64,000 nucleotides of DNA, from contig SFFH01000006.1 in NCBI GenBank assembly GCA_004557905.1, forward strand, positions 1 to 64,000, written 5' to 3'. The DNA comes from Clostridiales bacterium. Lineage in GTDB: Bacteria; Bacillota; Clostridia; Christensenellales; Aristaeellaceae. Both the position numbers and the translations under genes were made by a program. This document shows, in pieces, positions 1-8,242 of the stretch (its first letter is position 1; the number at the start of each line of letters is the position of its first letter). The notes beneath the pieces are model-generated. The model saw nothing but the letters and a program-made list of their open reading frames with translations, searched no databases and was not told the origin of the DNA.

Positions 1-88
1 GTTCCCATACCGAACACAGAAGTTAAGCCTTTCAGCGCCGATGGTACTTGGCTGGAGACGGCCCGGGAGAGTAGGACGTTGCCGGATC
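1..88 (+). rRNA. rrf: 5S ribosomal RNA, 3' part
   Basis: The first bases read as the interior and 3' end of a bacterial 5S rRNA: the CCGAACACAGAAGTTAAGC loop region is followed by GATGGTACTTGGCTGG and a GAGAGTAGGACGTTGCCGG 3' end. The 5' part lies outside the window. The 3' boundary is estimated from the last bases able to pair in helix I and could be off by a few bases. A strong terminator follows at once, so this is the end of an rRNA operon. The product is a structural RNA of the large ribosomal subunit. Confidence 0.95.
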
Positions 89-90
89 CC

Positions 91-130
91 ATATGAAAAG
101 AGCTCAGCATTTGCTGAGCTCTTTTCATAT
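91..130 (+). terminator. rRNA operon terminator
   Basis: A perfect 19-base-pair inverted repeat (ATATGAAAAGAGCTCAGCA and its complement) starts a few bases after the 5S RNA. The T-rich descending arm CTTTTCAT resembles a Rho-independent terminator. Confidence 0.85.
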
Positions 131-196
131 CCCATCAGTAGGGTTTTTATTATCCAGTCATCCCAGCCAATGTGCATACATCGTACTTGGCTAGGT
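110..196 (+). repeat. Tandem repeat copy 1, 5S-terminator derived
   Basis: This unit is repeated with few changes at 257-342. It begins in the descending arm of the rRNA terminator, continues through TTATTATCCAGTCATCCCAG and ends in CATCGTACTTGGCTAGG. That end resembles the 5S segment GATGGTACTTGGCTGG at about 41-56. It appears to come from duplication of the 5S 3' end plus terminator. Confidence 0.75.
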
Positions 197-256
197 TCGG
201 CGCGGGCGGCGTCCTGTGGACGCAAAGAAGCCCGCGTCGAACGCCCGGGAGCAACA

Positions 257-342
257 TTTTGCTGGGCTCTTTTCATATCCTATCGGCATGGTTTATTATC
301 CAGTCATCCCAGCCAACGTGCATACATCGTACTTGGCTAGGT
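257..342 (+). repeat. Tandem repeat copy 2, 5S-terminator derived
   Basis: Second copy of the unit at 110-196; the last 51 bases (292-342 against 146-196) differ at only about one position. Between the copies, 241-255 (ACGCCCGGGAGCAAC) resembles the 5S segment ACGGCCCGGGAGAG. The spacer therefore also looks like decayed 5S sequence. Confidence 0.75.
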
Positions 343-594
343 GAGCAGGCTGCGTCCTGCGCGTGCCGATCAATAACCCGATATACTGCGATACAGGAAT
401 GGATCGACCTGGAGCGGCTTGCCAGGACAAATGTGATGTGCAACAATCAATTACGGAATGCCGGAGACATCGGCTATCTCTTGCATGCCGGTGATTTGAT
501 CGGTTCAGAAGAATGCATATGCACGGCATGTCTTCAGATGCTTTAGCCCGTTCAGAATAATGCAGCGTGTGAACCTTTTTTAAAAGCGCAACAG
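343..594. other. Intergenic stretch without recognised gene
   Basis: No convincing coding region is seen. Open frames here lack ribosome binding sites and overlap the repeats. The stretch lies between the decayed 5S repeats and the ribosome binding site of the MazG-GNAT gene, and should hold that gene's promoter, but no clear -35/-10 pair was found. Confidence 0.5.
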
Positions 595-609
595 AAAAGG
601 AGTTTGACG

Positions 610-1446
610 ATGACCATCAACGAATATCAGCAGCTTGCGATGCATACGCTCAATCCTCATCTCAGCAGGAAGGACGTGCTCATCAACGGCGTGATGGGCC
701 TGTGCGGCGAGGCGGGTGAGGCCATCGACATCGTGAAAAAGCATCTTGCGCAGGGGCATGACCTCGATCGCGAGGCACTTATCAGAGAGCTCGGCGACGT
801 GGCCTGGTATCTGGCGGAGACGGCGTATGCGCTGGATGTGCCGCTCGAGGATGTGCTGCAGGGAAACATCGATAAGCTCAAGGCGCGCTATCCACAGGGG
901 TTTGCGCCGGAGAAATCGCTGCACCGTATGGACGACATGCGCATTGAACGAGCGAAACCGGAGGACGCCGAGGCGGTATTTGCGCTGTATCATGCGCTGA
1001 TCGACGCGCCGTGCAGCACCTGGAGCGAGGATTATCCTTCAAGGGAGCTCGTCGGCAACGACGTCAGAAGCGGCAAGACGCTCGTCATGCGCGAGCCGAA
1101 CGGACGGATTATCGCGGCCATCGCGCTGCTTACGCCTGAGGATGAGCCGGAATATGAAGAGATGGCCCCGTGGGATCCGACGGTGACGCGCTGGGCGATT
1201 CCGGCGCGCCTGGGCGTGGACAAGGCGCATCAGGGACAGGGCCTGGCCAGGCGCATGCTGTCGGCGGCGATGGACACCGCGCGCGCAGAGGGCTGTGACG
1301 GCGTGCGCTTTCTCGTCGCCGAGCGCAACCCGATCGCACAGCGCTCCTACGCGAAGCTGGGCTTTGACATCTGCGGAACGTGCGAGCGCTGGGGTGAGCG
1401 CTGGCTTTGCTATCAAAAGCGCCTGAGCGCTTGCCTGAACCGATAG
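610..1446 (+). CDS. MazG-like pyrophosphohydrolase fused to GNAT acetyltransferase
   Basis: The 278-residue protein has two domains. Residues 1 to about 105 match the MazG/all-alpha NTP pyrophosphohydrolase fold: GLCGEAGEAID and ELGDVAWYL supply the ExxE and ExxD metal-binding residues expected to hydrolyse (d)NTPs to monophosphates. Residues from about 112 to the end are a GNAT N-acetyltransferase, with the acetyl-CoA loop in DKAHQGQGLARRML and a C-terminal NPIAQRSYAKLGF segment typical of the family. ATG 610 is chosen because AAGGAG at 597-602 is well spaced; a TTG at 604 is too close. The substrates are unknown. The fusion suggests linked clean-up and acetylation of a nucleotide or amine, but that is inference. 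It is the first gene after the rRNA operon. Confidence 0.85.
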   Translation: MTINEYQQLAMHTLNPHLSRKDVLINGVMGLCGEAGEAIDIVKKHLAQGHDLDREALIRELGDVAWYLAETAYALDVPLEDVLQGNIDKLKARYPQGFAPEKSLHRMDDMRIERAKPEDAEAVFALYHALIDAPCSTWSEDYPSRELVGNDVRSGKTLVMREPNGRIIAAIALLTPEDEPEYEEMAPWDPTVTRWAIPARLGVDKAHQGQGLARRMLSAAMDTARAEGCDGVRFLVAERNPIAQRSYAKLGFDICGTCERWGERWLCYQKRLSACLNR

Positions 1447-1460
1447 AAGCATGATATACT
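1431..1460 (+). promoter_or_regulatory. Probable sigma-A promoter of trmB
   Basis: TTGCCT at 1431-1436 and TATACT at 1455-1460 are 18 bases apart. TGA directly before the -10 gives an extended -10 (TGnTATACT). It overlaps the end of the upstream gene and leaves a leader of about 150 bases. Confidence 0.55.
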
Positions 1461-1616
1461 GGATTTACACAAGAATATAGATAGGTCAGCCGTTACAGGC
1501 TGATGCTGAAAGAAAAACACAGGGCTGGGCGATTGTTCATTTCGGAAAGACCGGAAAGAACGGCGCCGTGTCGGCGACAGCGCCGGCTGCATGCCGCTTT
1601 TGGAGGATAGATTCCC

Positions 1617-2378
1617 ATGCATATGCGCACAAAGAAATGGGCGAAGCCGGAGCTGGCGGTCTGCCCATATTTTACGGATGAGGCGGAAACGCACCGCGGC
1701 CATTGGCGGGAGCTGTTTGCGCTTGATCAGCCGCTGTATCTGGAGCTGGGCTGCGGCAAGGGCGTCTCGACCGCCGCGATGGTGTATGACAACCCGGGCG
1801 TGAACTTCATCGCCATGGACATCACCTGCAATGTGCTGGGCGATACGCGCCGGAACATCGCAAAAGCCTACGGCGAGCAGCCGGTCAAAAACGTGATGAT
1901 TGCCCGTTACAACATCGAGGATATCCGCAAGGTGTTTGCCCCGGAGGACCGCGTTGAGCGCATCTACATCAACTTCTGCAACCCCTGGACCAAGCGCCCC
2001 AAGTATGCCAAGCGCAGGCTCACGCATCCCAGACAGCTGATGCAGTACCGCGATTTCCTCGTTGACGGCGGCGAAATCTGGTTCAAGACGGACGACATGC
2101 CGCTGTTTACCGAGTCCCTGCCGTACTTTGACGCATGCGGCTTTGAGCTGCGGTATCTGGTCAACGACCTGCATGCGGCGGGCTTTGCACCCAATTACAT
2201 CAGCGAGCACGAGAAGATGTACACCGAAAAGGGCGTGCCGATCAAGTTCGTGATCTTCAGGAAGAAACCCGGCAAGGTGGAGCTCGATCCCATCCGATGG
2301 GTGATGCCCGGCGCGTTTGCCAGGCTGCGTGAAAACAGCTGCGGCGCGGAGGACAATTCCGGCGCAGAAGAGGAATAA
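1617..2378 (+). CDS. trmB: tRNA (guanine-N7-)-methyltransferase
   Basis: The 253-residue protein is a TrmB-family, SAM-dependent enzyme that methylates G46 in the tRNA variable loop. The SAM-binding motif is LELGCGKGVSTAAM near residue 45. The tRNA-binding and catalytic segment reads YINFCNPWTKRPKYAKRRLTH, where many homologues have NFSDPWPK. A later GGEIWFKTDD strand also fits. The start at ATG 1617 follows TTGGAGG; ATG 1623 is possible. A charged tail of about 20 residues extends past the usual C-terminus. The lipid kinase gene follows 32 bases on and may be cotranscribed. Confidence 0.92.
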   Translation: MHMRTKKWAKPELAVCPYFTDEAETHRGHWRELFALDQPLYLELGCGKGVSTAAMVYDNPGVNFIAMDITCNVLGDTRRNIAKAYGEQPVKNVMIARYNIEDIRKVFAPEDRVERIYINFCNPWTKRPKYAKRRLTHPRQLMQYRDFLVDGGEIWFKTDDMPLFTESLPYFDACGFELRYLVNDLHAAGFAPNYISEHEKMYTEKGVPIKFVIFRKKPGKVELDPIRWVMPGAFARLRENSCGAEDNSGAEEE

Positions 2379-2410
2379 GCTGCAGAATACAAAGGAAAAG
2401 GGGAGCGCGT

Positions 2411-3286
2411 ATGTTTGCCATCATCGTCAATCCGGTTTCCGGCGGCGGAAAAAACGCGCAGATTGCAAAACAAATTGAAGCATTGCTCACGCAGCGCGGA
2501 GAGACATATCAGGTATTTGAAACCGCCAACGAGGGCGACGGTGACCGTCAGGTGCGCATGGCGCTTGAAAGCGGCTGCGATAACGTGGTCTGCATCGGCG
2601 GGGACGGCACGCTGTCCGAGATCGTGCACGAGCTGGCCGGAAGCGGCGCTGTGCTGTACATCGTGCCCAGCGGCACAGGCAACGACTTTGCCCGCGCGCT
2701 CGGCCTGCCCCGTGACCCGGTCGAGGCGTTCAAGGCGCAGCTGGATGGTCAGCGGACGGCGATTGATTGCGGCAGCATCAACGGCCGGGCATTCATCAAC
2801 GTGTCCGGCTCGGGCTTTGACGTCGAGGTGCTGCGCAAGACGGAGGAGTTCAAGCAGGTCTATCCCGGCGAGAAGGCGTACCGCAAGGCCGTATTGGCTG
2901 TGCTGAGCAGCTACAGGGCGTTCCGGTCGGAAATCTCCATCGACGGAGGCGAATTCAGGCCGTACAGCGGTACAATCGTGGAGATTGCCAACGGGCAGTA
3001 TATCGGCGGCGGCATGAAGGTGGCGCCGGGGGCGCAGGTGCAGGACGGCCTGTTTGACGTGGTGATGGTCGACTGCGTGCCGCGGATGCTGATTCCGTTC
3101 CTTCTGCCGCTGTTCATCCTGGGCGTGCATGTGCATCTGCCCATCGCGCGCGTGGTGCGGGCGAAGGACGTGGTGCTGCGAGCCCGGGGCATGGTCGTCA
3201 ATATCGACGGCAGGCTGGAGGAGATGGATGAGGCGCACTTTGAAATCCGGCCGTCTGCGCTGCACATTATGCTGCCAAACAAGTGA
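2411..3286 (+). CDS. Diacylglycerol/sphingosine-type lipid kinase (YegS/DagK family)
   Basis: The 291-residue protein carries the DAGK catalytic signature: VNPVSGGGK near the N-terminus, GGDGTLSE at residues 63-70 (nucleotide binding) and PSGTGNDFAR at 86-95. The C-terminal beta-sandwich has the expected YIGGGMKVAPGAQVQDGLFDV segment. Family members use ATP to phosphorylate diacylglycerol or related lipids at the inner membrane face, recycling diacylglycerol in Gram-positives. Substrate specificity cannot be read here. The start has GGGGAG just upstream, and a terminator follows at 3294. Confidence 0.9.
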   Translation: MFAIIVNPVSGGGKNAQIAKQIEALLTQRGETYQVFETANEGDGDRQVRMALESGCDNVVCIGGDGTLSEIVHELAGSGAVLYIVPSGTGNDFARALGLPRDPVEAFKAQLDGQRTAIDCGSINGRAFINVSGSGFDVEVLRKTEEFKQVYPGEKAYRKAVLAVLSSYRAFRSEISIDGGEFRPYSGTIVEIANGQYIGGGMKVAPGAQVQDGLFDVVMVDCVPRMLIPFLLPLFILGVHVHLPIARVVRAKDVVLRARGMVVNIDGRLEEMDEAHFEIRPSALHIMLPNK

Positions 3287-3293
3287 AGAGAGA

Positions 3294-3322
3294 AACGGTT
3301 GGACGGTTTCCAGCCGTTTTTC
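3294..3322 (+). terminator. Terminator after lipid kinase gene
   Basis: Stem AACGGTTGGA (3294-3303) pairs with TCCAGCCGTT (3309-3318), with one G-T wobble, and runs into TTTTTC. Confidence 0.75.
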
Positions 3323-3429
3323 TATTGAAAATATGAACAGTTTGTAATAAAATTCAGATAAGACGGGAAGAAAATGGAAACATCATTCGTCTATTCAGCA
3401 AAGGACATACAAAAGGAGTGTGACAGCTG

Positions 3430-5097
3430 ATGAAAAAGACGTGGACGCTGATCCTGGCGCTGGTCATGCTTTTGAGCATGACGGCGGCCGGCGTTTGTGA
3501 GAGCCTGTTTGTGGACAACCGGGAGACGGACAAGATCTATCCTGAGCGGCTGAACCTGCGGGCGGAGCCGTCGAAGAACGGCGCGATTCTGGGCTTGTAC
3601 TACACTGGCGCGGAGGTGGAAAACCTGGGCGCCGAAAACGAGGAATACACCAAGGTCCGCATCGGCGGCATGACGGGCTACATGGCTACGGAATACCTGA
3701 TCACGCAGGAGGAGGCTGTGCGGCGCTATGGCGAGGACAGCACGTTCGGTGAATACCGCGCGGCCGAGGTCGATCTCACGGGCATGTGGATGAGCAGCCT
3801 TCCGCTGCTGGAGGATACCGACGCGCAGGCGAAGCAGCTCGGCCAGCTGGAGAGCGGCGCTTCCGTGGCGCTGGTGGGCGTGCTGGACGATTGGGCGTAC
3901 ATCGCCGCACAGGTGGACGGGCAGAAGACGTTTGGCTATGTGCCGCTTAACTGCCTGACGGACGTGGGCGAGCTCAAGGTCTGCGTGATCGCGGGCGCCA
4001 AGGCGGACAGCAGGACGATCCTGTACAGCGCGCCGAACAGCCGCGCCGACGAGATCCTGTCGCTGAAGAACGGCACGGCATGCTTCAACCTCTTTGGCCG
4101 CAAGGAGGGCGAGTGGCGCAGGGTTCGCGTGGGCGGCGTGTCCGGCTGGATCAAGTACACGCAGACCGGCAGTCTGTTTGCTCTGGGCGACCAGCCGCGC
4201 AGCGTCGTGCCGTACTATCCGCTGCTGATGCAGACCAAAAACGACGTTTTGCTGTACAGCGCGGCGGGCGAGAAGGCGCAGCCGTACATGACGCTGGGCA
4301 AGGACATGAAGGTGGAAGTGCTCGCCGAGTGCGGGGAATACGGTTATGTGCGCACGCTTGAAGGCGGCGCGGGCGCGTATGACTGCGGCGATTTCGGCTA
4401 TGTGAAGCTGAGCGAGCTGACGCTGGCGCAGACGGGCGAGAGCATCGGTGTGGCGCAGGCGGACAACGACGACGTGCCGGTGGTGATGCTGAAGACGCCT
4501 GACGTCAATGCAGAAGCGCTGGGCGCGCTGTGCCCGGGCGCGCAGGTGCGCATCATCGAGTACACGCAGACCGACTATGTGCAGGTGGCGCTGGGCGAGC
4601 TGCGCGGCTACATCCCCAAGAATGAAATCCGCGTGCTGACACTGGGCGGCGAGAAGGCCTCCGCCAAGATTCCGCAGCGCGCCACGACGCTCAGGGAGAC
4701 GACGATGAAGAACAGTCCGTCCGATGTCACGAAGGACGGCACGCCGGTCGCCGCGGGCGAGAAGGTGTACATGCTCGGCAAGTTCGGCGAGTGGGCGTTC
4801 GTGCGCGCGGCAGGCAATGCGGGGCTCGATGTGACAGGCACGCTGCCGGATTGCACGGGCTTTGTCAGGCTGGAGGATCTGAGCGCGCCGGCGGGCACCA
4901 CGCATCTGACGGCGTTCGTGAACACGGACAAGGTGAACCTGCGCAGCCGCGCGAGCAGCACAGAGGGTGGAATCATCGGCAAGGCGAGAACGGGCAAACG
5001 TCTGCGCGTGGCGGACTACGGAAAGAGCTGGTCGATCGTGGTCACGCCGGAGGGCAAGCGCGGCTACATCATGACGAAATACCTCGATTTTGAGTGA
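3430..5097 (+). CDS. Secreted protein with about seven bacterial SH3-like repeats
   Basis: A 555-residue exported protein. MKK plus a hydrophobic stretch to about residue 23 is a signal peptide. The rest is built of SH3b-like repeats of 60-80 residues, recognisable by entry strands such as LNLRAEPSKNGAILG, VVMLKTPDVNAEALG and VNLRSRASSTEGGIIG and by exits such as GYMATEYL, GYVPLNCL, GYIPKNEI and GYIMTKYL. Such domains often bind peptidoglycan peptides or other wall components. No catalytic domain is present, so an adhesion, scaffold or sensing role is more likely than hydrolysis. The start follows AAAAGGAG with good spacing. A second, smaller SH3 protein lies at 54687. Confidence 0.85.
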   Translation: MKKTWTLILALVMLLSMTAAGVCESLFVDNRETDKIYPERLNLRAEPSKNGAILGLYYTGAEVENLGAENEEYTKVRIGGMTGYMATEYLITQEEAVRRYGEDSTFGEYRAAEVDLTGMWMSSLPLLEDTDAQAKQLGQLESGASVALVGVLDDWAYIAAQVDGQKTFGYVPLNCLTDVGELKVCVIAGAKADSRTILYSAPNSRADEILSLKNGTACFNLFGRKEGEWRRVRVGGVSGWIKYTQTGSLFALGDQPRSVVPYYPLLMQTKNDVLLYSAAGEKAQPYMTLGKDMKVEVLAECGEYGYVRTLEGGAGAYDCGDFGYVKLSELTLAQTGESIGVAQADNDDVPVVMLKTPDVNAEALGALCPGAQVRIIEYTQTDYVQVALGELRGYIPKNEIRVLTLGGEKASAKIPQRATTLRETTMKNSPSDVTKDGTPVAAGEKVYMLGKFGEWAFVRAAGNAGLDVTGTLPDCTGFVRLEDLSAPAGTTHLTAFVNTDKVNLRSRASSTEGGIIGKARTGKRLRVADYGKSWSIVVTPEGKRGYIMTKYLDFE

Positions 5098-5417
5098 AAA
5101 CTGGCGGGAGGACATGCCTGCGTCAGCGACCTGTCTGACGGAAAAACGGCTACTTCGCCCGAAAATCGGCGCTCTGGCAGGAAAAATCGGCGATTATTTG
5201 GATATTGTCGCAGAGAATCCTTCATGAGTGAGCGCGCGCAGCGGTCAGTTATCTGCCCGATTGGACAAAAAGCATTGCGGAGAATTCGTCTGTTTTTTAA
5301 GGAAAACGACCTGTTCACACCAGCGCCCTTGCATCACGGCGAACTCTGGGATATAATCTCCTCCCGTAGCAGGGCTGCGCAGGAATGCCTGCGCAGGCAG
5401 AGAGGAGTGAATGCTTC
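5098..5417. other. Intergenic region upstream of HPr-like gene
   Basis: No gene is seen. It contains the promoter at 5329-5357 and, just before the HPr ribosome binding site, a hairpin formed by CTGCGCAG and CCTGCGCAG (about 5375-5399). The hairpin could modulate translation or mRNA stability, which is inference. Confidence 0.5.
5329..5357 (+). promoter_or_regulatory. Sigma-A promoter of HPr-like gene
   Basis: TTGCAT (5329-5334) and TATAAT (5352-5357) with a 17-base spacer, about 60 bases upstream of the start codon. No cre-like operator was recognised. Confidence 0.75.
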
Positions 5418-5675
5418 ATGAAACAATTCAACTACGTTCTCACCAAGCCGCATGCGCTGCATGCCAGGCCGATCAACAGCCTGATGCGCGAGGCGTCCCG
5501 CTTTCAAAGCAGCGTTCATCTGCGCTACGGCGAAAGGTCTGTGGGGCTGAAGGACGCACGCAGGCTGATGAGCGAGAGCATGGATACAGGCAGCAAGCTG
5601 ACGGTCACCATCGAGGGGAAGGATGAGGAGGCCGCCGTCGCCGCGATCCAGAATTATTTCGTCGAGAACCTGTGA
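5418..5675 (+). CDS. HPr-family phosphocarrier protein with Asp at position 46
   Basis: The 85-residue product is the length of HPr, the phosphocarrier of the sugar phosphotransferase system. His15, Arg17 and Pro18 are in place in HALHARP, so phosphorylation by Enzyme I at His15 is possible. At the regulatory site the usual LKSIMGVMS is replaced by LKDARRLMS, putting Asp exactly at position 46, where Firmicute HPr and Crh have the Ser phosphorylated by HPr kinase. ATG 5418 is preferred over upstream starts because of GAGGAG at 5402-5407. No Enzyme I, HprK or PTS permease gene lies in the window. It could be a PTS HPr, a Crh-like regulator or a repurposed paralogue. Confidence 0.85.
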   Translation: MKQFNYVLTKPHALHARPINSLMREASRFQSSVHLRYGERSVGLKDARRLMSESMDTGSKLTVTIEGKDEEAAVAAIQNYFVENL

Positions 5676-5700
5676 CGCGGTTTGCGTCTTCCATACGAAA

Positions 5701-5762
5701 GGGCTGCCGCCCTAAAACCTGCCGGAGGGATTTCATCCCCAGGCGGGTTTGGGCGGCAGCCC
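5701..5762. terminator. Bidirectional terminator between convergent genes
   Basis: GGGCTGCCGCCC (5701-5712) pairs with GGGCGGCAGCCC (5751-5762), with further inner pairing (AAACCTGCC with GGCGGGTTT). It serves the HPr-like gene and the convergent methyltransferase gene that ends at 5767. Confidence 0.75.
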
Positions 5763-5766
5763 AATA

Positions 5767-6909
5767 TTATTTCTTCTTTTTACCCGCGGCGGGCAGGCCG
5801 AAGGTCATGAACTCGCACTCCAGGCGGCCGTTGTAGAAGCGGCGTTTCCTGTCCGCGCGGCGGCCGAAGCAGCGCTCAAAGCCGGGGTGCGAGGTGATGG
5901 CTGAGAGCGTGAAGCCCGGATGGCGGCGCAGCAGCAGGCCCATCTCGTGATAGAGCGTCTCGCATGCCTTGCGGTCGCTCAGGCGCTCGCCGTAGGGCGG
6001 GTTGCACAGGAACGCGCCGCGTTCCGCCTGAAGCCGGCATTCGCGCATATCGCCCACCGTGAAGGAAACCTTTCCTGCAAGGCCGGCCTGACGAAGGTGC
6101 CGGTTGGCCAGCTCGACGGCCTCGGGATCGATATCCGAGCCGGAGATGCCCTCGATGCGCCCGGGATCAAACGCGGCCTGCGCCTCCTCACGAAGGGCGG
6201 AAAACGCCTGCACCGGCATGCCGCCCCAGGATTCCATGGCGAAAGCGCGGGTTAAGCCGGGCGCTCGGTTCGCCATGCGCATTGCGGCCTCGATCATCAG
6301 CGTGCCGGTACCGCACATGGGATCGTGCAGCACCATGCCGGGCCGCCAGGGGGAGAGGGAGACCAGCGCGGCGGCCAGCGTTTCGCGCAGCGGCGCTTCT
6401 CCGTTCCAGGTGCGGTAGCCGCGGCGGTTGAGCGCCACGCCGCTCGCGTCGAGCGTCAGCTGGGCGACGTCGCCGTGCAGCGCCACGTCGATGGCGACGG
6501 TCTCACCCGTCTCCTCGAGCCAGTCCACGCGGTATTTCGCCTTGAGCCGCTCCACGATGGCCTTCTTCGTGATGGCCTGGCAGTCGCGCACGCTCATCAG
6601 CTGGCTGCGGGCGCACTTGCCGCTGACCGGGAAGCGGGTATTCTTGCCGATAATATCCTCCCAGGGCAGCGCGCGCACGCCTTCAAAGAGCTCCTCAAAG
6701 CTGCGGGCCTCAAACCGGCCCATCACCAGCAGCACGCGGTCCGCGCAGCGCAGCCAGAGGTTGGCGCGCATCGCGTCCTCAAGCGTCGCCGTGAAGCGTG
6801 CGCCGCCATTTTCCGCCTTCGCGGGGATATGGAGCCGTTCAAGCTCGCGCGCGACGATGCCCTCCAGGCCGAACGCCGCCGTGGCGATCCATTCAAACTG
6901 TGTGTTCAT
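5767..6909 (-). CDS. THUMP-domain class I SAM RNA methyltransferase (RlmL/YpsC type)
   Basis: The 380-residue protein matches the single-domain RlmL-like family (YpsC in Bacillus), which methylates guanine N2 in 23S rRNA. Residues 1 to about 160 hold the ferredoxin-like and THUMP RNA-binding region. The Rossmann methyltransferase follows with DPMCGTGT at 196-203 (SAM loop) and catalytic NPPYGERL at 303-310. A lysine tail ends the protein. The start is the ATG at 6907-6909, preceded on this strand by GGAGG; an in-frame upstream extension has no ribosome binding site. It is transcribed alone, convergent with the HPr-like gene. Confidence 0.9.
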   Translation of the reverse strand: MNTQFEWIATAAFGLEGIVARELERLHIPAKAENGGARFTATLEDAMRANLWLRCADRVLLVMGRFEARSFEELFEGVRALPWEDIIGKNTRFPVSGKCARSQLMSVRDCQAITKKAIVERLKAKYRVDWLEETGETVAIDVALHGDVAQLTLDASGVALNRRGYRTWNGEAPLRETLAAALVSLSPWRPGMVLHDPMCGTGTLMIEAAMRMANRAPGLTRAFAMESWGGMPVQAFSALREEAQAAFDPGRIEGISGSDIDPEAVELANRHLRQAGLAGKVSFTVGDMRECRLQAERGAFLCNPPYGERLSDRKACETLYHEMGLLLRRHPGFTLSAITSHPGFERCFGRRADRKRRFYNGRLECEFMTFGLPAAGKKKK

Positions 6910-7007
6910 TGCGTTTTCCTCCAATAGCTTATTCAGTATATCAGCAGAAAGGGACCCGCGCAAGGGAAAGTTTTTTCGGCAAAAGCGGAGAAAATGCCGG
7001 GAGGGAC

Positions 7008-7036
7008 TGGTCAAATCGTCAAAATATTGCTATACT
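7008..7036 (+). promoter_or_regulatory. Probable promoter of fba
   Basis: Extended -10 TGCTATACT (7028-7036). A weak -35 (TGGTCA, 7008-7013) lies 17 bases upstream of the -10. Confidence 0.5.
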
Positions 7037-7117
7037 GTAGACTGTAACCAAATGGTGACAGTCGGCGCGGTATGCAGTTTGCCTGCGCGCCGAAATAGGT
7101 TGAAGGAGTGAATGACA

Positions 7118-8056
7118 ATGGCTCTTGTTACTACTACCGAAATGTTCAAGAAGGCTTACAACGGCGGCTACGCTGTCGGCGCTTTCAACGTGAACAACAT
7201 GGAGATCGTCCAGGCCATCACCGAGGCCTGCCGCGAGGAGAAGGCCCCGGTCATCCTGCAGGTTTCCAAGGGCGCCCGCGCGTATGCCAACCACACCTAC
7301 CTGGTGAAGCTGGTCGAGGCTGCGGTCATCGAGTGCCCGGAGATCCCGATCGCGCTGCACCTGGATCACGGCGACAGCTTTGAGACCTGCAAGTCCTGCA
7401 TTGACGGCGGCTTCACCTCCGTCATGATCGACGCGTCCTCCAAGCCGTTCGCGGAGAACATCGAAATCACCCGCAAGGTCGTCGAGTATGCGCACGATCA
7501 CGGCGTGGTGGTCGAGGCGGAGCTGGGCGCTCTGGCCGGCGTCGAGGACGAGGTCAGCGTCGAGGCCGACCGCGCCCACTACACCCGTCCGGAGGAGGTT
7601 GAGGAGTTCGTCTCCAAGACCGGCTGCGATTCCCTGGCCATCGCCATCGGCACCTCCCACGGCGCGTACAAGTTCAAGCCGGGTACCAACCCGCAGCTGC
7701 GCTTCGACATCCTCGAGGAGATCGTCAAGAAGCTGCCGGGCTTCCCGATCGTTCTGCACGGCTCCTCTTCCGTTCCGCAGGAGTATGTGGAAATGGTCAA
7801 CACCTACGGCGGCAAGATGCCGGGCGCTATCGGCGTGCCGGAGGAGCAGCTGCGTCACGCGGCCCAGCTCGCCGTCTGCAAGATCAACATCGACTCCGAC
7901 CTGCGTCTGGCGATGACCGGCACCATCCGCAAGTTCTTCGCGGAGCATCCGGACAAGTTCGACCCGCGCGAGTACCTCAAGCCCGCCCGTGCCAACATCA
8001 AGGAGCTCGTCCGCCACAAGCTGGTCGACGTGCTGGGCTGCGCCGGCAAGGCCTGA
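7118..8056 (+). CDS. fba: Class II fructose-1,6-bisphosphate aldolase
   Basis: The 312-residue protein is a zinc-dependent class II aldolase that cleaves fructose 1,6-bisphosphate to dihydroxyacetone phosphate and glyceraldehyde 3-phosphate in glycolysis, and the reverse in gluconeogenesis. HLDHGD (residues 81-86) carries the catalytic Asp and a zinc His; GTSHGAYK and VLHGSSSVP supply further metal and phosphate ligands. ATG 7118 is chosen because AAGGAG (7103-7108) is 9 bases upstream; ATG 7112 is too close. The codon use, rich in CGC, CTG and GTC, suggests high expression. It is monocistronic, with its own promoter and terminator. Confidence 0.96.
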   Translation: MALVTTTEMFKKAYNGGYAVGAFNVNNMEIVQAITEACREEKAPVILQVSKGARAYANHTYLVKLVEAAVIECPEIPIALHLDHGDSFETCKSCIDGGFTSVMIDASSKPFAENIEITRKVVEYAHDHGVVVEAELGALAGVEDEVSVEADRAHYTRPEEVEEFVSKTGCDSLAIAIGTSHGAYKFKPGTNPQLRFDILEEIVKKLPGFPIVLHGSSSVPQEYVEMVNTYGGKMPGAIGVPEEQLRHAAQLAVCKINIDSDLRLAMTGTIRKFFAEHPDKFDPREYLKPARANIKELVRHKLVDVLGCAGKA

Positions 8057-8079
8057 TTTCCCGACATTCCCGCATCAGC

Positions 8080-8111
8080 AGACCGCTTCGGTTTTCCGGA
8101 GCGGTCTTTCC
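8080..8111 (+). terminator. Terminator of fba
   Basis: AGACCGCT (8080-8087) pairs with AGCGGTCT (8100-8107), followed by a short T run. Confidence 0.65.
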
Positions 8112-8174
8112 ATGTCCGGAAAGCGCATCAGGATGCCTGACTTTATGTTTGTTGCAGAAATGTTTCAGAAGTCC

Positions 8175-8203
8175 TTGAAAAAGGCGGTTAAATCCTGTAT
8201 GAT
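8175..8203 (+). promoter_or_regulatory. Sigma-A promoter of degV-like gene
   Basis: TTGAAA (8175-8180), a 17-base spacer and TATGAT (8198-8203), 40 bases before the start codon. Confidence 0.75.
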
Positions 8204-8242
8204 ATACTCATGCTAGGGTATATGCCTGAAAGGATGGTCTTG

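Noticed and set aside
172..546. Open frame over the decayed 5S repeats
   Set aside because: It runs through both repeat copies, lacks a ribosome binding site and has no protein-like pattern.
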